From Aquaspirillum serpens DSM 68 (GTDB lineage Bacteria > Pseudomonadota > Gammaproteobacteria > Burkholderiales > Aquaspirillaceae): a DNA stretch of 48,605 bases. Both the position numbers and the translations under genes were made by a program. Location: assembly GCF_000420525.1 (NCBI RefSeq), contig NZ_ATVC01000010.1, positions 1 to 48,605 of the forward strand, given 5' to 3'. Position 1 is the first letter of the stretch; each line of letters begins with the position of its first letter. Of the stretch, positions 19,794 to 29,431 are shown piece after piece. The notes under the pieces were generated by a model. It did not search any database. It had not been told where the DNA came from and saw only the letters and a program-made list of their open reading frames with translations.

Positions 19794-20672
19794 GACTGCT
19801 GTTTGCTGCTGATCAAGATGCACGCGCAGGAAACGCACCACGGCCTGCGCTTCAGCCGCCATATCAGCAAACCCCTCATGATCGCCTTGACTGACACGCA
19901 ATTGACCAAGGCCGAATGGGGCGGCTTGATAGAGGGCTTGTGCCTCTGACATCGGCACGGTCTGATCATGTTCGCCATGCAAAATCAGCACTGGACAACG
20001 CAATTTATCGATCGAACGGATAGGTGCGATATTGTCGAACGAGTAGCCAATCACTTTCTGCACATAGCGCAAGATATATGCCCCAATCGGTTTCATGGGA
20101 ATACGTTTACTTGCTAACCAACGGCGCATCATCGTTTCAGGATGCGTAAAAGCAGCCACACTAACCAGTGCGAATAGATCACGGCGCCGACTGGCAACCA
20201 ATAAAGCAGCACCGGCGCCTACCGAGTGCCCCAGTAAAGCAATTGGCTGTTGTTGACACAGGGAATGTTGTTTTAAGAACGTAATCCCAGCTTCAATGTC
20301 TTCCGCAAAACGTGGTAATGAAGCAAAACTGTCGTCGTCACTACGACCATGACAACGCGCCTCTAATAGCAAGACATGAAAACCAGCCTGCAGTAATGGA
20401 GAAACCAACGGCAACATCAATGCCGCATTGCTACCCCAGCCATGCATCACCAATAGCGTCGGGCGTGGTTGCGCTGCGCAAGGCAGCCACCAAGCAAATA
20501 ACTTTTTTTGGTTTTTGGTGGTAATAAACAGATTTTCTGCGGATAAACCAAACTCACTGGGTTGAGTATGATGTGGCAACCGTGGCGCACGCAATCCGCG
20601 CCGGATTAACCAATGGAATCCTGTTCGCAACCCTAAACCCAACCCTACCCCAGTTATTGTCGCTAACCACAT
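19752..20672 (-). CDS. Alpha/beta hydrolase, probably membrane-anchored
   Basis: The 306-aa product starts with a hydrophobic stretch (about 1-22) followed by arginines, which suggests an N-terminal membrane anchor. The alpha/beta hydrolase fold follows: the oxyanion region LLVMHGWGSNAAL (about 75), LLLEARCHGRSD, the nucleophile elbow GHSVGA (serine around 150), the acid in LILHGEHDQTVP and the catalytic histidine in GDHEGF near the C-terminus. The triad is complete, so it is probably an active serine hydrolase. Substrate unknown; esterase, thioesterase or peptidase are all possible. The gene lies downstream of the cco terminator on the same strand and overlaps the mutL 3' end by 42 bases. 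Confidence 0.88.
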   Translation of the reverse strand: MWLATITGVGLGLGLRTGFHWLIRRGLRAPRLPHHTQPSEFGLSAENLFITTKNQKKLFAWWLPCAAQPRPTLLVMHGWGSNAALMLPLVSPLLQAGFHVLLLEARCHGRSDDDSFASLPRFAEDIEAGITFLKQHSLCQQQPIALLGHSVGAGAALLVASRRRDLFALVSVAAFTHPETMMRRWLASKRIPMKPIGAYILRYVQKVIGYSFDNIAPIRSIDKLRCPVLILHGEHDQTVPMSEAQALYQAAPFGLGQLRVSQGDHEGFADMAAEAQAVVRFLRVHLDQQQTAVSSSPQEQLIELLE

Positions 20673-20684
20673 CGCTATACCCTT

Positions 20685-20717
20685 AAAAAAACAACGCCCT
20701 CAACAGGTGAGGGCGTT
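20685..20717 (-). terminator. Rho-independent terminator behind ccoP
   Basis: AACGCCCTCA (20693-20702) and TGAGGGCGTT (20708-20717) form a perfect 10-bp stem with a 5-base loop, followed on the minus strand by a G and seven T residues. It starts 25 bases after the ccoP stop and closes the ccoNOQP operon just before the hydrolase gene. Confidence 0.92.
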
Positions 20718-20742
20718 ATCTTAGGTGGTCAACAGCGCAAAA

Positions 20743-21657
20743 TTATTTCGCAGCGTTGTTGCTCAAACCCCATACATAAGCGGTCAGCAAATGAATTTTG
20801 CCTTCGCCTAAGAACTCATTCCAAGCTGGCATCTGGTTCTTACGACCGTTGGTGATACCTTCCATGATGACTTTCTCAGTGCTGCCATACAACCATACGT
20901 TGTCAGTCAGGTTAGGCGCACCAATTGCTTGGTTACCTTTACCATCAGGACCGTGACATGCTGCACAGACCGCATTAAATGCTTCTTTACCACGAGTTGC
21001 ACGCTCAGCATCATGCTTTTTGCCGGACAACGACAACACATAGTTAGCGGTATCACGCACTTTTTCTTCACCAAACGCAGCACCGAAGGCTGGCATTTGA
21101 CCAATACGACCATTCACTAAAGTTTCGTGAATTTTTTCTGCCGAACCACCATACAGCCAGTCGTTGTCAGTCAGATTTGGGAACCCTTTTGCACCGCGAG
21201 CATCAGCACCGTGGCACTGCATACAGTAGGTTTGATACAAACGATTACCCATCGCACGCGCTTCAGGATCTTTTGCCAACTCTTCCACGCTCACTTTTAA
21301 GTAGCGATCGTATAAAGGTTGGTATTTTGCTTCAGCTTGTGCACGTTCTTCTTTGTACTGACCCACCGAAGTCCAGCCGCGAATCCCTTTGAACGTCCCC
21401 AGACCTGGATATAACACCAAGTAGGCTACGCCGAAGATCAAGGTGAGGTAGAACATCCACATCCACCATTTCGGCAGTGGGTTGTTATATTCCTCAAGGT
21501 CACCGTCCCACACATGACCCATCGTCTCAACTTTTTCACCAGCTTTGACCGTTTTGGCTTTAGCTTGAGTCGTCAACAGTAATGTCAGGCCGACAATACC
21601 GATGATGACAATCGCCGAGATCCAGATGCTCCAGAAATCACTTACGAAGTCACTCAT
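20743..21657 (-). CDS. ccoP: cbb3-type cytochrome c oxidase diheme subunit CcoP
   Basis: CcoP passes electrons from soluble cytochromes to CcoO and CcoN. The 304-aa product has two N-terminal membrane helices (about 10-30 and 65-85), separated by the family stretch with VWDGDLEEYNNPLPKWW. Two c-type heme domains follow, with CMQCH (about 144) and CAACH (about 232). Each has a distal methionine candidate in the repeated GQMPAF and NQMPAW loops. The start codon overlaps the ccoQ stop by 4 bases (ATGA), so the two are translationally coupled. Confidence 0.97.
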   Translation of the reverse strand: MSDFVSDFWSIWISAIVIIGIVGLTLLLTTQAKAKTVKAGEKVETMGHVWDGDLEEYNNPLPKWWMWMFYLTLIFGVAYLVLYPGLGTFKGIRGWTSVGQYKEERAQAEAKYQPLYDRYLKVSVEELAKDPEARAMGNRLYQTYCMQCHGADARGAKGFPNLTDNDWLYGGSAEKIHETLVNGRIGQMPAFGAAFGEEKVRDTANYVLSLSGKKHDAERATRGKEAFNAVCAACHGPDGKGNQAIGAPNLTDNVWLYGSTEKVIMEGITNGRKNQMPAWNEFLGEGKIHLLTAYVWGLSNNAAK

Positions 21658-21860
21658 TGTTTTGCTCCAAGGGAGCCCGCTGTCTGACCCGACGGTGCTT
21701 GCTGTGGACGATCCGAAGCCTCGTCTGCAAAAGGCAGGTTAGAAGCCTCATCAAAGCGCTGCTTAGGCGCTCGGCTATAAGCCCAGAACACAATCGCCAA
21801 GAAACACACAATACCCATCACCGTGACGATGGTACGAATCAGATTAGCGGTATCACCCAT
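21654..21860 (-). CDS. ccoQ: cbb3-type oxidase small subunit CcoQ
   Basis: CcoQ (FixQ) is a small single-span protein that stabilises the cbb3 oxidase. The 68-aa product has one membrane helix (about 8-28) followed by WAYSRAPKQRFDEASNLPF, the family pattern, and a polar C-terminal tail. It lies between ccoO and ccoP and shares 4 bases with ccoP. Confidence 0.92.
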   Translation of the reverse strand: MGDTANLIRTIVTVMGIVCFLAIVFWAYSRAPKQRFDEASNLPFADEASDRPQQAPSGQTAGSLGAKQ

Positions 21861-21874
21861 GATAATTTTCCGTA

Positions 21875-22489
21875 TTAGCGGGTATTTTTAATAGCCAGAC
21901 CAAGACCTTGCAGATAGGCAATCATTGCATCCATTTCAGATTTACCTTCCACTTCGCTCTTAGCGTTAGCGATTTCTTCATCGGTGTAAGGAACGCCCAG
22001 AGTACGCAGCGTTTTCATCTTGGCAGCAACGCCATCAGCGTCAGCCAAGTTTTTCTCTAACCAAGGGAAACCGGGCATATTGGACTCGGGCACCACATCA
22101 CGAGGATTGATCAAGTGCACACGATGCCACTCATCAGAGTAACGACCGCCAACACGAGCCAAGTCTGGACCAGTCCGCTTCGAACCCCACTGGAATGGAC
22201 GATCGTAAACCGACTCACCCGCAACAGAGTAGTGACCATAACGCTCAGTTTCGGAACGGAACGGACGAATCATCTGTGAGTGACAGTTGTAGCAACCTTC
22301 ACGCACATAGATATCACGACCCGTCAGTTGCAAAGCGGTATAAGGCTTGACCCCTGGTGCTGGCTGAGTGGTTGATTTTTGGAACATCAAGGGCAAAATT
22401 TCCACCAACATTGCCACACTGATGACGAGGAAGGTCAGCACGATCAAATAACCGACGCGTTCCTCAATAAGTTTCTGAATTTTTTCCAT
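21875..22489 (-). CDS. ccoO: cbb3-type oxidase monoheme subunit CcoO
   Basis: CcoO is the membrane-anchored monoheme cytochrome c of the cbb3 oxidase. The 204-aa product has an N-terminal membrane helix (about 13-36), then [29 protein letters not shown] with the heme-binding CYNCH (about 66-70). The typical [22 protein letters not shown] and the axial methionine candidate in SNMPGFPWL follow. It lies 18 bases behind ccoN and 14 bases before ccoQ. Confidence 0.97.
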   Translation of the reverse strand: MEKIQKLIEERVGYLIVLTFLVISVAMLVEILPLMFQKSTTQPAPGVKPYTALQLTGRDIYVREGCYNCHSQMIRPFRSETERYGHYSVAGESVYDRPFQWGSKRTGPDLARVGGRYSDEWHRVHLINPRDVVPESNMPGFPWLEKNLADADGVAAKMKTLRTLGVPYTDEEIANAKSEVEGKSEMDAMIAYLQGLGLAIKNTR

Positions 22490-22507
22490 GAGTGTTAAAC
22501 CTCGACC

Positions 22508-23935
22508 TTAAGCGTGAGCGTGAGTGGAGAGAGCCGGAATCTTGGCGTCCACAGCACGACCGAGGCCAGCGGTACGCAGTACGTTGTAGGCCATCAGGAA
22601 CATACCAGCCAGATACATAAAGCCACCCAGCAGACGAATGAAGTGGTACGGATAGGTTGCTTTCACCACTTCAGCAAAGGCGTAGGTCAAAGTGCCATCT
22701 GGGTTCAGCGCACGCCACATCAGACCTTGCATCACACCCGAGATCCACAGTGCCGCGATGTACAACACAACACCAACGGTTGCCATCCAGAAGTGCGCTT
22801 CAATCAGTTTGTTGGAGTACATTTGTTCACGACCGAACAAGCGTGGCACCAAGTAGTAGATAGAACCGATACTGATAAAGCCCACCCAACCCAAAGCACC
22901 AGAGTGAACGTGACCTATAGTCCAGTCGGTGTAGTGCGACAAGGCATTCACGGTTTTGATCGACATCATTGGGCCTTCGAAGGTGGACATACCATAGAAG
23001 GACAACGACACAACCAAGAATTTCAACACAGGGTCAGTACGCAGTTTGTGCCATGCGCCAGACAGGGTCATGATACCGTTAATCATACCACCCCAGCTTG
23101 GAGCCAGCAGAATCAGCGAGAACACCATACCGATCGACTGAGTCCAGTCAGGCAGCGCGGTGTAGTGCAGATGGTGAGGACCTGCCCACATGTAGGTGAA
23201 GATCAACGCCCAGAAGTGCACCACCGACAGACGGTAGGAATAAACAGGACGACCCGCTTGCTTTGGCACAAAGTAGTACATCATGCCCAAGAAGGCAGCG
23301 GTCAGGAAGAAACCCACCGCATTGTGGCCATACCACCATTGCACCATGGCATCCACTGCACCAGCATAAGCAGAGTAAGACTTGGTGAAGGAAACAGGCA
23401 ACGCCATGCTATTCACAATGTGCAACAAGGCAACGGCCAGAATAAACGCGCCGTAGAACCAGTTGGCCACATAAATGTGTTTCACTTTACGCACAGCGAT
23501 GGTGCCGAAGAACACGATTGCGTACGACACCCAAATCACAGCGATCAGGATATCGATTGGCCATTCCAATTCGGCATATTCTTTACCCGATGTAAAGCCG
23601 AGTGGCAGAGTTACTGCGGCCAATACAATCACCAGCTGCCAACCCCAGAAGGTAAAGGAAGCCAGCTTTTCAGCGAATAGACGAACTTGAGAAGTTCTTT
23701 GAACAACATAGTAAGACGTAGCAAACAGCGCACAGCCACCAAAAGCAAAAATCACCGCATTGGTATGCAGGGGGCGCAGACGGCCAAAGTGAAACCACGG
23801 GCCAAAATTCAGCTCGGGCCACACCAACTGGGCGGCGATAATCACGCCAACCAGCATGCCAACAATCCCCCAGACCACGGTCATGATGGCAAATTGGCGC
23901 ACCACCTTATAATTATAAGTGGATTGCGTTTCCAT
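22508..23935 (-). CDS. ccoN: cbb3-type cytochrome c oxidase catalytic subunit CcoN
   Basis: CcoN is the heme-copper catalytic subunit that reduces oxygen with high affinity under microaerobic conditions. The 475-aa, multi-helix protein shows the heme b histidine in [14 protein letters not shown] (about 57) and the CuB helix [13 protein letters not shown] with the nearby tyrosine in MMYYFVP that forms the cross-link in C-family oxidases. The paired histidines in [14 protein letters not shown] and the C-terminal heme ligands in [14 protein letters not shown] are also present. GGAG nine bases upstream marks the start. It heads ccoNOQP. An FNR-type site lies about 310 bases upstream. Confidence 0.98.
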   Translation of the reverse strand: METQSTYNYKVVRQFAIMTVVWGIVGMLVGVIIAAQLVWPELNFGPWFHFGRLRPLHTNAVIFAFGGCALFATSYYVVQRTSQVRLFAEKLASFTFWGWQLVIVLAAVTLPLGFTSGKEYAELEWPIDILIAVIWVSYAIVFFGTIAVRKVKHIYVANWFYGAFILAVALLHIVNSMALPVSFTKSYSAYAGAVDAMVQWWYGHNAVGFFLTAAFLGMMYYFVPKQAGRPVYSYRLSVVHFWALIFTYMWAGPHHLHYTALPDWTQSIGMVFSLILLAPSWGGMINGIMTLSGAWHKLRTDPVLKFLVVSLSFYGMSTFEGPMMSIKTVNALSHYTDWTIGHVHSGALGWVGFISIGSIYYLVPRLFGREQMYSNKLIEAHFWMATVGVVLYIAALWISGVMQGLMWRALNPDGTLTYAFAEVVKATYPYHFIRLLGGFMYLAGMFLMAYNVLRTAGLGRAVDAKIPALSTHAHA

Positions 23936-24288
23936 TTAAGGTTTCTCCAAGGTTACAAACGTAAAATCTTGCGAGGTCGCCGCACTTAGGCTATTGACGG
24001 CACGTCCCTCCGCCACCAGCTTGAAATCTCATCCCAACACCTTATCTAGAGATGACTTTCCTGTCGTTTCAACATCCCAACTTTTGAAACTTGACATTAT
24101 TACCGGTGGATCACCCTGCCCGAAACAGATGCTTTTGTATCGGACCGACATATTGCACCGCGCTATTCTACATCCAGACGGGCTTTGTACCAACGCTACA
24201 TGGGCTGTGGTAGCTGGATTGTATTGTCATGTCTTGACATCTTATTGACCTACATCAAGCGTATTCGGCCTAACGACGAGCAAATCAC
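23936..24288. other. Divergent intergenic region between ccoN and the M61 peptidase gene
   Basis: These 353 bases hold no convincing gene. A plus-strand open frame exists here but has no good start, and its protein resembles nothing recognised. The right part (24211-24258) contains the FNR-type site and -10 box described separately. If that promoter is right, ccoN has a leader of about 275 bases. I see no terminator or known riboswitch fold in it. Confidence 0.6.
24218..24258 (-). promoter_or_regulatory. FNR/ANR-type site with correctly placed -10 box (cco promoter)
   Basis: TTGAC-N4-ATCAA at 24245-24258 matches nine of ten bases of the FNR consensus TTGAT-N4-ATCAA. On the minus strand TACAAT at 24218-24223 would start transcription near 24211. 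That puts the site centre about 41 bases upstream, the class II activator position. This fits oxygen-limited induction of ccoNOQP. The site is also only 31 bases from the M61 gene start, where it could repress. ATGTC-TT-GACAT (24229-24240) is a second small inverted repeat in between. Confidence 0.65.
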
Positions 24289-26091
24289 ATGTTTACTGTT
24301 CATTATCAGATCTCAGCACACCCCACCCACGCACAAGCATTAGATGTTGCTATCGAGATTACGCTTCCAGCACCGCAAAACGTACAACTCATGCTACCAA
24401 CATGGATACCTGGTAGCTATCTTATCCGCGAATTCTCACGTCATCTGCACGCCATCACAGCAACGACAGCACAAGGTCAACCTTTGTTATGTCAAAAAAT
24501 CGATAAACACCGTTGGTGCGTTGCAGCAACGGAAACCCATTTTACCGTACGCTACACAGTTTATGCTTACGATTTATCAGTTCGCGGTGCCTACCGAGAC
24601 CAACAGCGGGTATTTATCAATCCAGCATGTGTTTGCCTCGAGCTAGAAAACGTCACAGAAGCGACTTTTTCTCTCGGTCTTTCTGCTTTTGGCAACCCAA
24701 ACTGGGCAGTTGCCACTGCCCTACCTGCACAGAACGTCAATTCACTGGGTTGGGGACGCTATACCGCCACCGATTATCAACATTTGATCGATTGTCCCAT
24801 AGAAATCGGTTCGTTTCAGCGAGTTTGCTTTGATGTTGAGGGGCTTCCCCATGAATTTGTTTTATCGGGAGCGGATGAACGGGTGGATATCGCTCGTTTA
24901 GTCAACGACACCGCAGCGATTTGCCGCGAGCAGATTCGTTTTTTTGGTGGAGAAACACCGTTTACACGCTATGTCTTTCTGTTACATGTTGGAGATGGCT
25001 TGTATGGCGGTTTAGAGCATACATCAAGCACTGCTCTACTGGCTGATCGCAAGGCTTTGCCCCTGCACAATACCACACAAACCAACGATGACTATTTAGA
25101 TTTACTGAGCTTGATTAGCCACGAATATTTCCATGCTTGGAATGTCAAAACCATCAAGCCGCAAGCCTTTACGCCCTATCAGCTACAAGCAGAAAGCTAT
25201 ACACGTTTATTGTGGGCCTTTGAAGGTATTACCTCGTATTACGATGAATTGTTCGTTTTGCGCGCAGGGCTGATGTCGTTCGAGACCTACTGCAACAAAC
25301 TTGCTCATAGCATAAGCCACGTTCAACGCCAACCAGGACAACAGCGACAAACCTTGGAAGAATCAAGCTTTGACGCATGGATTAAATTTTACCGGCCAGA
25401 TGAAAATACTGCCAATGAGGTGGTCAGTTACTATCAAAAAGGCGCATTAGCAGCACTGATATTGGACTTAGCGATTAGACGCCATAGTCAACAAACACAG
25501 TCGTTAGATGATGTCATGCGTCACCTGTGGCGACATGTTACGACAACCCAACAAGGCTTGGCCGAAACGGAATGGGAGCAATTAGCCAGTGCTTATCTTG
25601 GTTGGGACATTTCGCCGCTATGTGATGTGCTGTTGAGAAGCACACAACCGCTTCCCCTAGCAGAATACTTAGCCGATGCAGGGATTGATGTCAGCTGGCA
25701 TGTTGCAGCGCATGACCAAGATAAGGGCAAAGCCATCACCCTTTCCTCCGCTTTACCCACCCCAGCACAATGCGGTGTTAGCTTGGGCGTTCGGACACAA
25801 ACAGATGTCTTAGGGTGTAAATTACACACAGTTTATCAAGGGGGCGCGGCGGCAGAAGCGGGGCTTGCCGGTGGCGATATTATTTTAGCAATCAATGGAT
25901 TACGGATTAAAGATTTAGACAGTGCATTAAGCGGCTATCAAGCAGGTGATAAAATTGCAGTCCACATCCTCCGTCGGGAATATTTGTTGCAGTTTGAAAT
26001 TATTTTATCAAATAAACCTTTAGATACCTGTTATTTACAACATTCAGATTTTGCATTGCAACAAAATATCTGGCCAGCCGCGATTGTGTAA
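24289..26091 (+). CDS. M61-family metallopeptidase with PDZ domain
   Basis: M61 enzymes (glycyl aminopeptidase type) are zinc aminopeptidases. The 600-aa product has an N-terminal beta domain with LPTWIPGSYLIREFSRHL (about 36-52) and the substrate-side motif YGGLEHTSS (about 242). The zinc site HEYFHAWN (278-282) follows, with the third ligand probably in LLWAFEGITSYY. A helical domain follows, then a C-terminal PDZ domain (about 500-575, with GGAAAEAGLAGGDIILAING). No signal peptide is visible, so it is probably cytoplasmic. The ribosome site is weak. It stands between the cco promoter region and pepN, with its own terminator. Confidence 0.93.
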   Translation: MFTVHYQISAHPTHAQALDVAIEITLPAPQNVQLMLPTWIPGSYLIREFSRHLHAITATTAQGQPLLCQKIDKHRWCVAATETHFTVRYTVYAYDLSVRGAYRDQQRVFINPACVCLELENVTEATFSLGLSAFGNPNWAVATALPAQNVNSLGWGRYTATDYQHLIDCPIEIGSFQRVCFDVEGLPHEFVLSGADERVDIARLVNDTAAICREQIRFFGGETPFTRYVFLLHVGDGLYGGLEHTSSTALLADRKALPLHNTTQTNDDYLDLLSLISHEYFHAWNVKTIKPQAFTPYQLQAESYTRLLWAFEGITSYYDELFVLRAGLMSFETYCNKLAHSISHVQRQPGQQRQTLEESSFDAWIKFYRPDENTANEVVSYYQKGALAALILDLAIRRHSQQTQSLDDVMRHLWRHVTTTQQGLAETEWEQLASAYLGWDISPLCDVLLRSTQPLPLAEYLADAGIDVSWHVAAHDQDKGKAITLSSALPTPAQCGVSLGVRTQTDVLGCKLHTVYQGGAAAEAGLAGGDIILAINGLRIKDLDSALSGYQAGDKIAVHILRREYLLQFEIILSNKPLDTCYLQHSDFALQQNIWPAAIV

Positions 26092-26127
26092 AATCAGTAC
26101 AAACAACAATTTATGTCTTTTTTAAAG

Positions 26128-26159
26128 ATGCCGCCTTATAATAGGCGGCATTGTTTTTT
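26128..26159 (+). terminator. Rho-independent terminator behind the M61 peptidase gene
   Basis: ATGCCGCCT (26128-26136) and AGGCGGCAT (26143-26151) form a perfect 9-bp stem with a 6-base loop, followed by TGTTTTTT. It starts 36 bases after the M61 stop and ends 17 bases before pepN, so pepN must have its own promoter, or one overlapping this stretch. Confidence 0.9.
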
Positions 26160-26176
26160 ATCTCTAGCTGAACATT

Positions 26177-28822
26177 ATGACTGCAACCAGTTCGTCTCCG
26201 ACCATTCATCTTCGCCGCGATTATCAGGCCTCGCCATTTTTGGTAGATCGTATCGATCTGACTTTTGATATCCGTGACCAATCTACCCGCGTTCATTCAC
26301 GGTTGTTAATTAAACGTAATCATCACGCTATTGCACAAAACGATCTGGTATTACATGGTGCGGCATCACTGAATTTGATTCAGCTAGATGGAGAGGTTTG
26401 GCCAACTGAACGCTACCAAATCAATTCAACAGAAGAAACATTAACGTTATTTGATGTACCAGAAAGTTTTATTTTAGAAATCGAAACCGAAGTATTCCCA
26501 GAAAAAAATACCAGTTTAATGGGGCTTTATGCTTCTAATGGCAATTTATTTACCCAATGCGAACCAGAAGGTTTTCGCAAAATCACCTATTACCTCGATC
26601 GCCCTGATGTCATGGCGAAATTTTCTACCACATTAATTGCCGATAAAACACGCTATCCAGTGTTATTGTCCAATGGCAATAAAGTCGGGCAGGGAATTTC
26701 TGATAAAAAACGGCATTGGGTAAAATGGGTTGATCCTTATCGTAAACCCAGCTATCTGTTCGCGGTGGTAGCGGGCAAGTTGGCTGTGGTACGCGATGAA
26801 TATATCACCCGTTCTGGGCGCAAAGTTGCCCTCGAAATTTATGTCGAAACCCATGATGTGGATAAAACCCAACATGCTTTGCGTTCATTGAAACGTGCCA
26901 TGAAATGGGATGAAGACCGCTTTGGCCTTGAGTACGACCTCGACACTTATATGATTGTTGCTGTCGGCGACTTTAATATGGGGGCGATGGAAAATAAGGG
27001 GCTCAATATCTTCAATACAAAATTCGTTCTTGCGCGACAAGACACTGCCACCGATTTTGATTTTGAAGGGGTGGAATCGGTAATTGGTCATGAATATTTC
27101 CATAATTGGACCGGTAATCGTGTGACTTGCCGCGATTGGTTTCAGTTATCGCTAAAAGAAGGTCTAACGGTTTTTCGCGATCAGGAATTTACTGCCGATT
27201 TATACAGTCGTGCTGTAAAACGGATCGAAGATGTGCGACAGCTGCGCACAGCACAATTTCCAGAAGACGCCGGCCCAACCGCCCACCCGATTCGTCCCGA
27301 TTCTTATATTGAAATGAATAATTTCTACACCATGACCGTGTATGAAAAAGGGGCCGAAGTGGTGCGGATGTACCAAACGCTATTTGGGCGTGAAGGTTTC
27401 CGTAAGGGACTAGAATTGTATTTCCGCCGCCATGATGGTCAGGCGGTTACCTGCGATGATTTCCGCCAAGCGATGGCTGACGCCAATCAATATGACTTAA
27501 CACAATTTGAACGATGGTATGACCAAGCAGGCACACCCGAAGTGGCAGTGGAGATGTTCTATAGCCCCTCGGCACACAGTGTCACTTTGCATATCAGACA
27601 ACATTGTCCAGCGACCCCTGGCCAAACAGACAAAGCGCCGTTTCTGATCCCTCTCACGGTGGCGTTGTTTGATCCGAACGGCAAGGCCTATCCGTTACAG
27701 ATGTCAGAGGAAACTGAGGCGCAGGGCGATGAACGGGTGTTAATTTTGCGTGAACGCGAACACAGTTTTACGTTTATCAATATCGATCACCTACCGATTC
27801 CATCGCTGCTGCGTGATTTCTCGGCACCGGTCAAACTGCATTACCACTACAGCGCGGAGGAACTGGCATTTTTATTCGCCCATGACACCGATGCTTTTAA
27901 TCGTTGGGAAGCCGGTCAGATTTTATTCAGACAGACCATTTTGCAACAGTTAGAACACCCATCGTCCAATGCTGCTCTACCGGCGGTGATTATCGAGGGT
28001 GTGCAACGAATTTTACATAGCGACAGCTTAGACCCTGCTTTTAAAGCCTTAGCCTTAACCCTACCAAGTGAGGTGGAGTTATTTGAAGCCGTGCCGGGAG
28101 AGGTTGATCCAGTAGCGTTGGTGCAAGCTCGGGAAGCTGTGCGTGCAGCACTTGCGCGCAGTCTGCGCCATGAATGGCAAGCGATGTATCAGCGTTGTCA
28201 GCGTCCGGCGTTCCACCATGAAGACAGCGGATGGCGCAGTTTAAAGAATCTGTGCTTGGCGTATTTGAATGCGGTGGACGACCCCATTGCGGTTGAACTG
28301 GCACAAGTGCAATACCAAAAAGCAGACAATATGACCGATCAAGCGGGAGCATTAAGTGCTTTGCGTGATCGGCAAGGCGCAATACGCGATCATTTATATG
28401 AAGATTTTGCCCAGCGTTGGCAAAAAGAAGCGTTGGTAATGGATAAATGGTTTGCGCTTCATGCGGCTAGCCTGCGGCCAGATACGCTCAATCGTACTGA
28501 GGCCTTGTTACAACACCCGTGTTTTTCCTTGAAAAACCCGAATAAAGCGCGTGCAGTTTTGGGCTCTTTTGGCCGTAATTTGCTGCATTTTCATGCGGCT
28601 GATGGCAGTGGTTACCGCTTCTTGGCACAAAAAGTGTTGGAGATCGACCAGTTTAATCCACAGGTTGCATCACGTTTGGTGAGCTTGTTTAACCGCTGGA
28701 CACGGCTAGAACCCCAACGACGGCAGTTAATGAAACAGGAGCTGACCACGATTGTGCAACAAGCCGGTTTATCCCGCGATGTGTTCGAAATTGTCTCTAA
28801 ATCGCTCGAAGCAGCACACTGA
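26177..28822 (+). CDS. pepN: Aminopeptidase N (M1 family)
   Basis: PepN is a broad-specificity cytoplasmic zinc aminopeptidase that completes degradation of peptides released by ATP-dependent proteases. The 881-aa product matches the proteobacterial PepN length. The N-terminal domain has RRDYQASPF and FTQCEPEGFRKITYYLDRPDVMA. The exopeptidase motif GAMENKG is at about 269-275 and the zinc motif HEYFHNW at 305-311, with the third ligand in LKEGLTVFRDQEF. A beta domain and a long helical C-terminal domain (about 545-881) follow. Two different zinc aminopeptidases thus stand side by side. The gene ends three bases before the convergent rnhB end. Confidence 0.97.
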   Translation: MTATSSSPTIHLRRDYQASPFLVDRIDLTFDIRDQSTRVHSRLLIKRNHHAIAQNDLVLHGAASLNLIQLDGEVWPTERYQINSTEETLTLFDVPESFILEIETEVFPEKNTSLMGLYASNGNLFTQCEPEGFRKITYYLDRPDVMAKFSTTLIADKTRYPVLLSNGNKVGQGISDKKRHWVKWVDPYRKPSYLFAVVAGKLAVVRDEYITRSGRKVALEIYVETHDVDKTQHALRSLKRAMKWDEDRFGLEYDLDTYMIVAVGDFNMGAMENKGLNIFNTKFVLARQDTATDFDFEGVESVIGHEYFHNWTGNRVTCRDWFQLSLKEGLTVFRDQEFTADLYSRAVKRIEDVRQLRTAQFPEDAGPTAHPIRPDSYIEMNNFYTMTVYEKGAEVVRMYQTLFGREGFRKGLELYFRRHDGQAVTCDDFRQAMADANQYDLTQFERWYDQAGTPEVAVEMFYSPSAHSVTLHIRQHCPATPGQTDKAPFLIPLTVALFDPNGKAYPLQMSEETEAQGDERVLILREREHSFTFINIDHLPIPSLLRDFSAPVKLHYHYSAEELAFLFAHDTDAFNRWEAGQILFRQTILQQLEHPSSNAALPAVIIEGVQRILHSDSLDPAFKALALTLPSEVELFEAVPGEVDPVALVQAREAVRAALARSLRHEWQAMYQRCQRPAFHHEDSGWRSLKNLCLAYLNAVDDPIAVELAQVQYQKADNMTDQAGALSALRDRQGAIRDHLYEDFAQRWQKEALVMDKWFALHAASLRPDTLNRTEALLQHPCFSLKNPNKARAVLGSFGRNLLHFHAADGSGYRFLAQKVLEIDQFNPQVASRLVSLFNRWTRLEPQRRQLMKQELTTIVQQAGLSRDVFEIVSKSLEAAH

Positions 28823-28825
28823 GGA

Positions 28826-29431
28826 TTAGAACAAGGCGCGCTGTTGCTGGGCAACAGCGCGTTTAACCGGCGCAAAACTCAGGCGGTGAACAGCTGCAAT
28901 GGGGCCAAATTGTTCTAAGGCGGCTAAATGGGCCGCAGTGGGATAGCCCTTATGTGCAGCAAAACCATATTGTGGATAGGTCTGGTCCAACAACACCAAT
29001 TCGGCATCACGCGCCGTTTTTGCCAAAATCGAAGCGGCAGAAATGGCTTTGACTTTGCTATCACCTTTGACAATCGCCTCTGCCGCCATCGTCAAGCCGC
29101 TGGGAATACGATTACCATCCACCAACACACGTTGCGGTTGTAAGGCCAAGCCTTCTACTGCCCGCCGCATCGCTAACAAGCTGGCCTGTAAGATATTGAG
29201 CTGATCAATTTCTGCCACTGATGCCGAGGCAATACACCACGCTACGGCATGTTGTTTGATTTCAGCTGCCAGTTGATCGCGTTTTTTCTCTGACAGCGTT
29301 TTCGAATCTGCCAAACCAACAATCGGGCAGACATCAGGGAGAATCACCGCCGCCGCTACCACGCTGCCGGCTAACGGCCCACGGCCTGCTTCATCGACAC
29401 CGGCAATCCACTCAGTTAAGCATTCGCTCAC
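28826..29431 (-). CDS. rnhB: Ribonuclease HII
   Basis: RNase HII removes ribonucleotides from DNA and RNA-DNA hybrids. The 201-aa product begins with the catalytic [19 protein letters not shown] (about 11-29), has the conserved [10 protein letters not shown], the third acidic residue in VLVDGNR and the C-terminal catalytic [10 protein letters not shown]. It overlaps the lpxB end by 4 bases. The last codons form an 11-bp perfect hairpin that may serve as the transcription stop of the convergent pepN. Confidence 0.97.
   Translation of the reverse strand: MSECLTEWIAGVDEAGRGPLAGSVVAAAVILPDVCPIVGLADSKTLSEKKRDQLAAEIKQHAVAWCIASASVAEIDQLNILQASLLAMRRAVEGLALQPQRVLVDGNRIPSGLTMAAEAIVKGDSKVKAISAASILAKTARDAELVLLDQTYPQYGFAAHKGYPTAAHLAALEQFGPIAAVHRLSFAPVKRAVAQQQRALF
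28837..28864 (+). terminator. Strong hairpin inside the rnhB end, candidate pepN terminator
   Basis: CGCGCTGTTGC (28837-28847) and GCAACAGCGCG (28851-28861) form a perfect 11-bp stem with a 3-base loop, 15 bases after the pepN stop, followed by TTT on the plus strand. The T run is short, so it may act more as an mRNA-end stabiliser. It lies within the final codons of rnhB. Confidence 0.5.

Noticed and set aside
22514-23680. A 388-codon plus-strand open frame opposite ccoN
   Set aside because: It is antisense to a perfectly conserved ccoN. Its product is abnormally rich in His, Gln and Thr, as expected from reading a membrane-protein gene backwards.
23994-24248. 84-codon plus-strand open frame between ccoN and the M61 gene
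   Set aside because: It begins at a non-ATG codon without a ribosome site, overlaps the FNR-type promoter region and encodes nothing recognisable.
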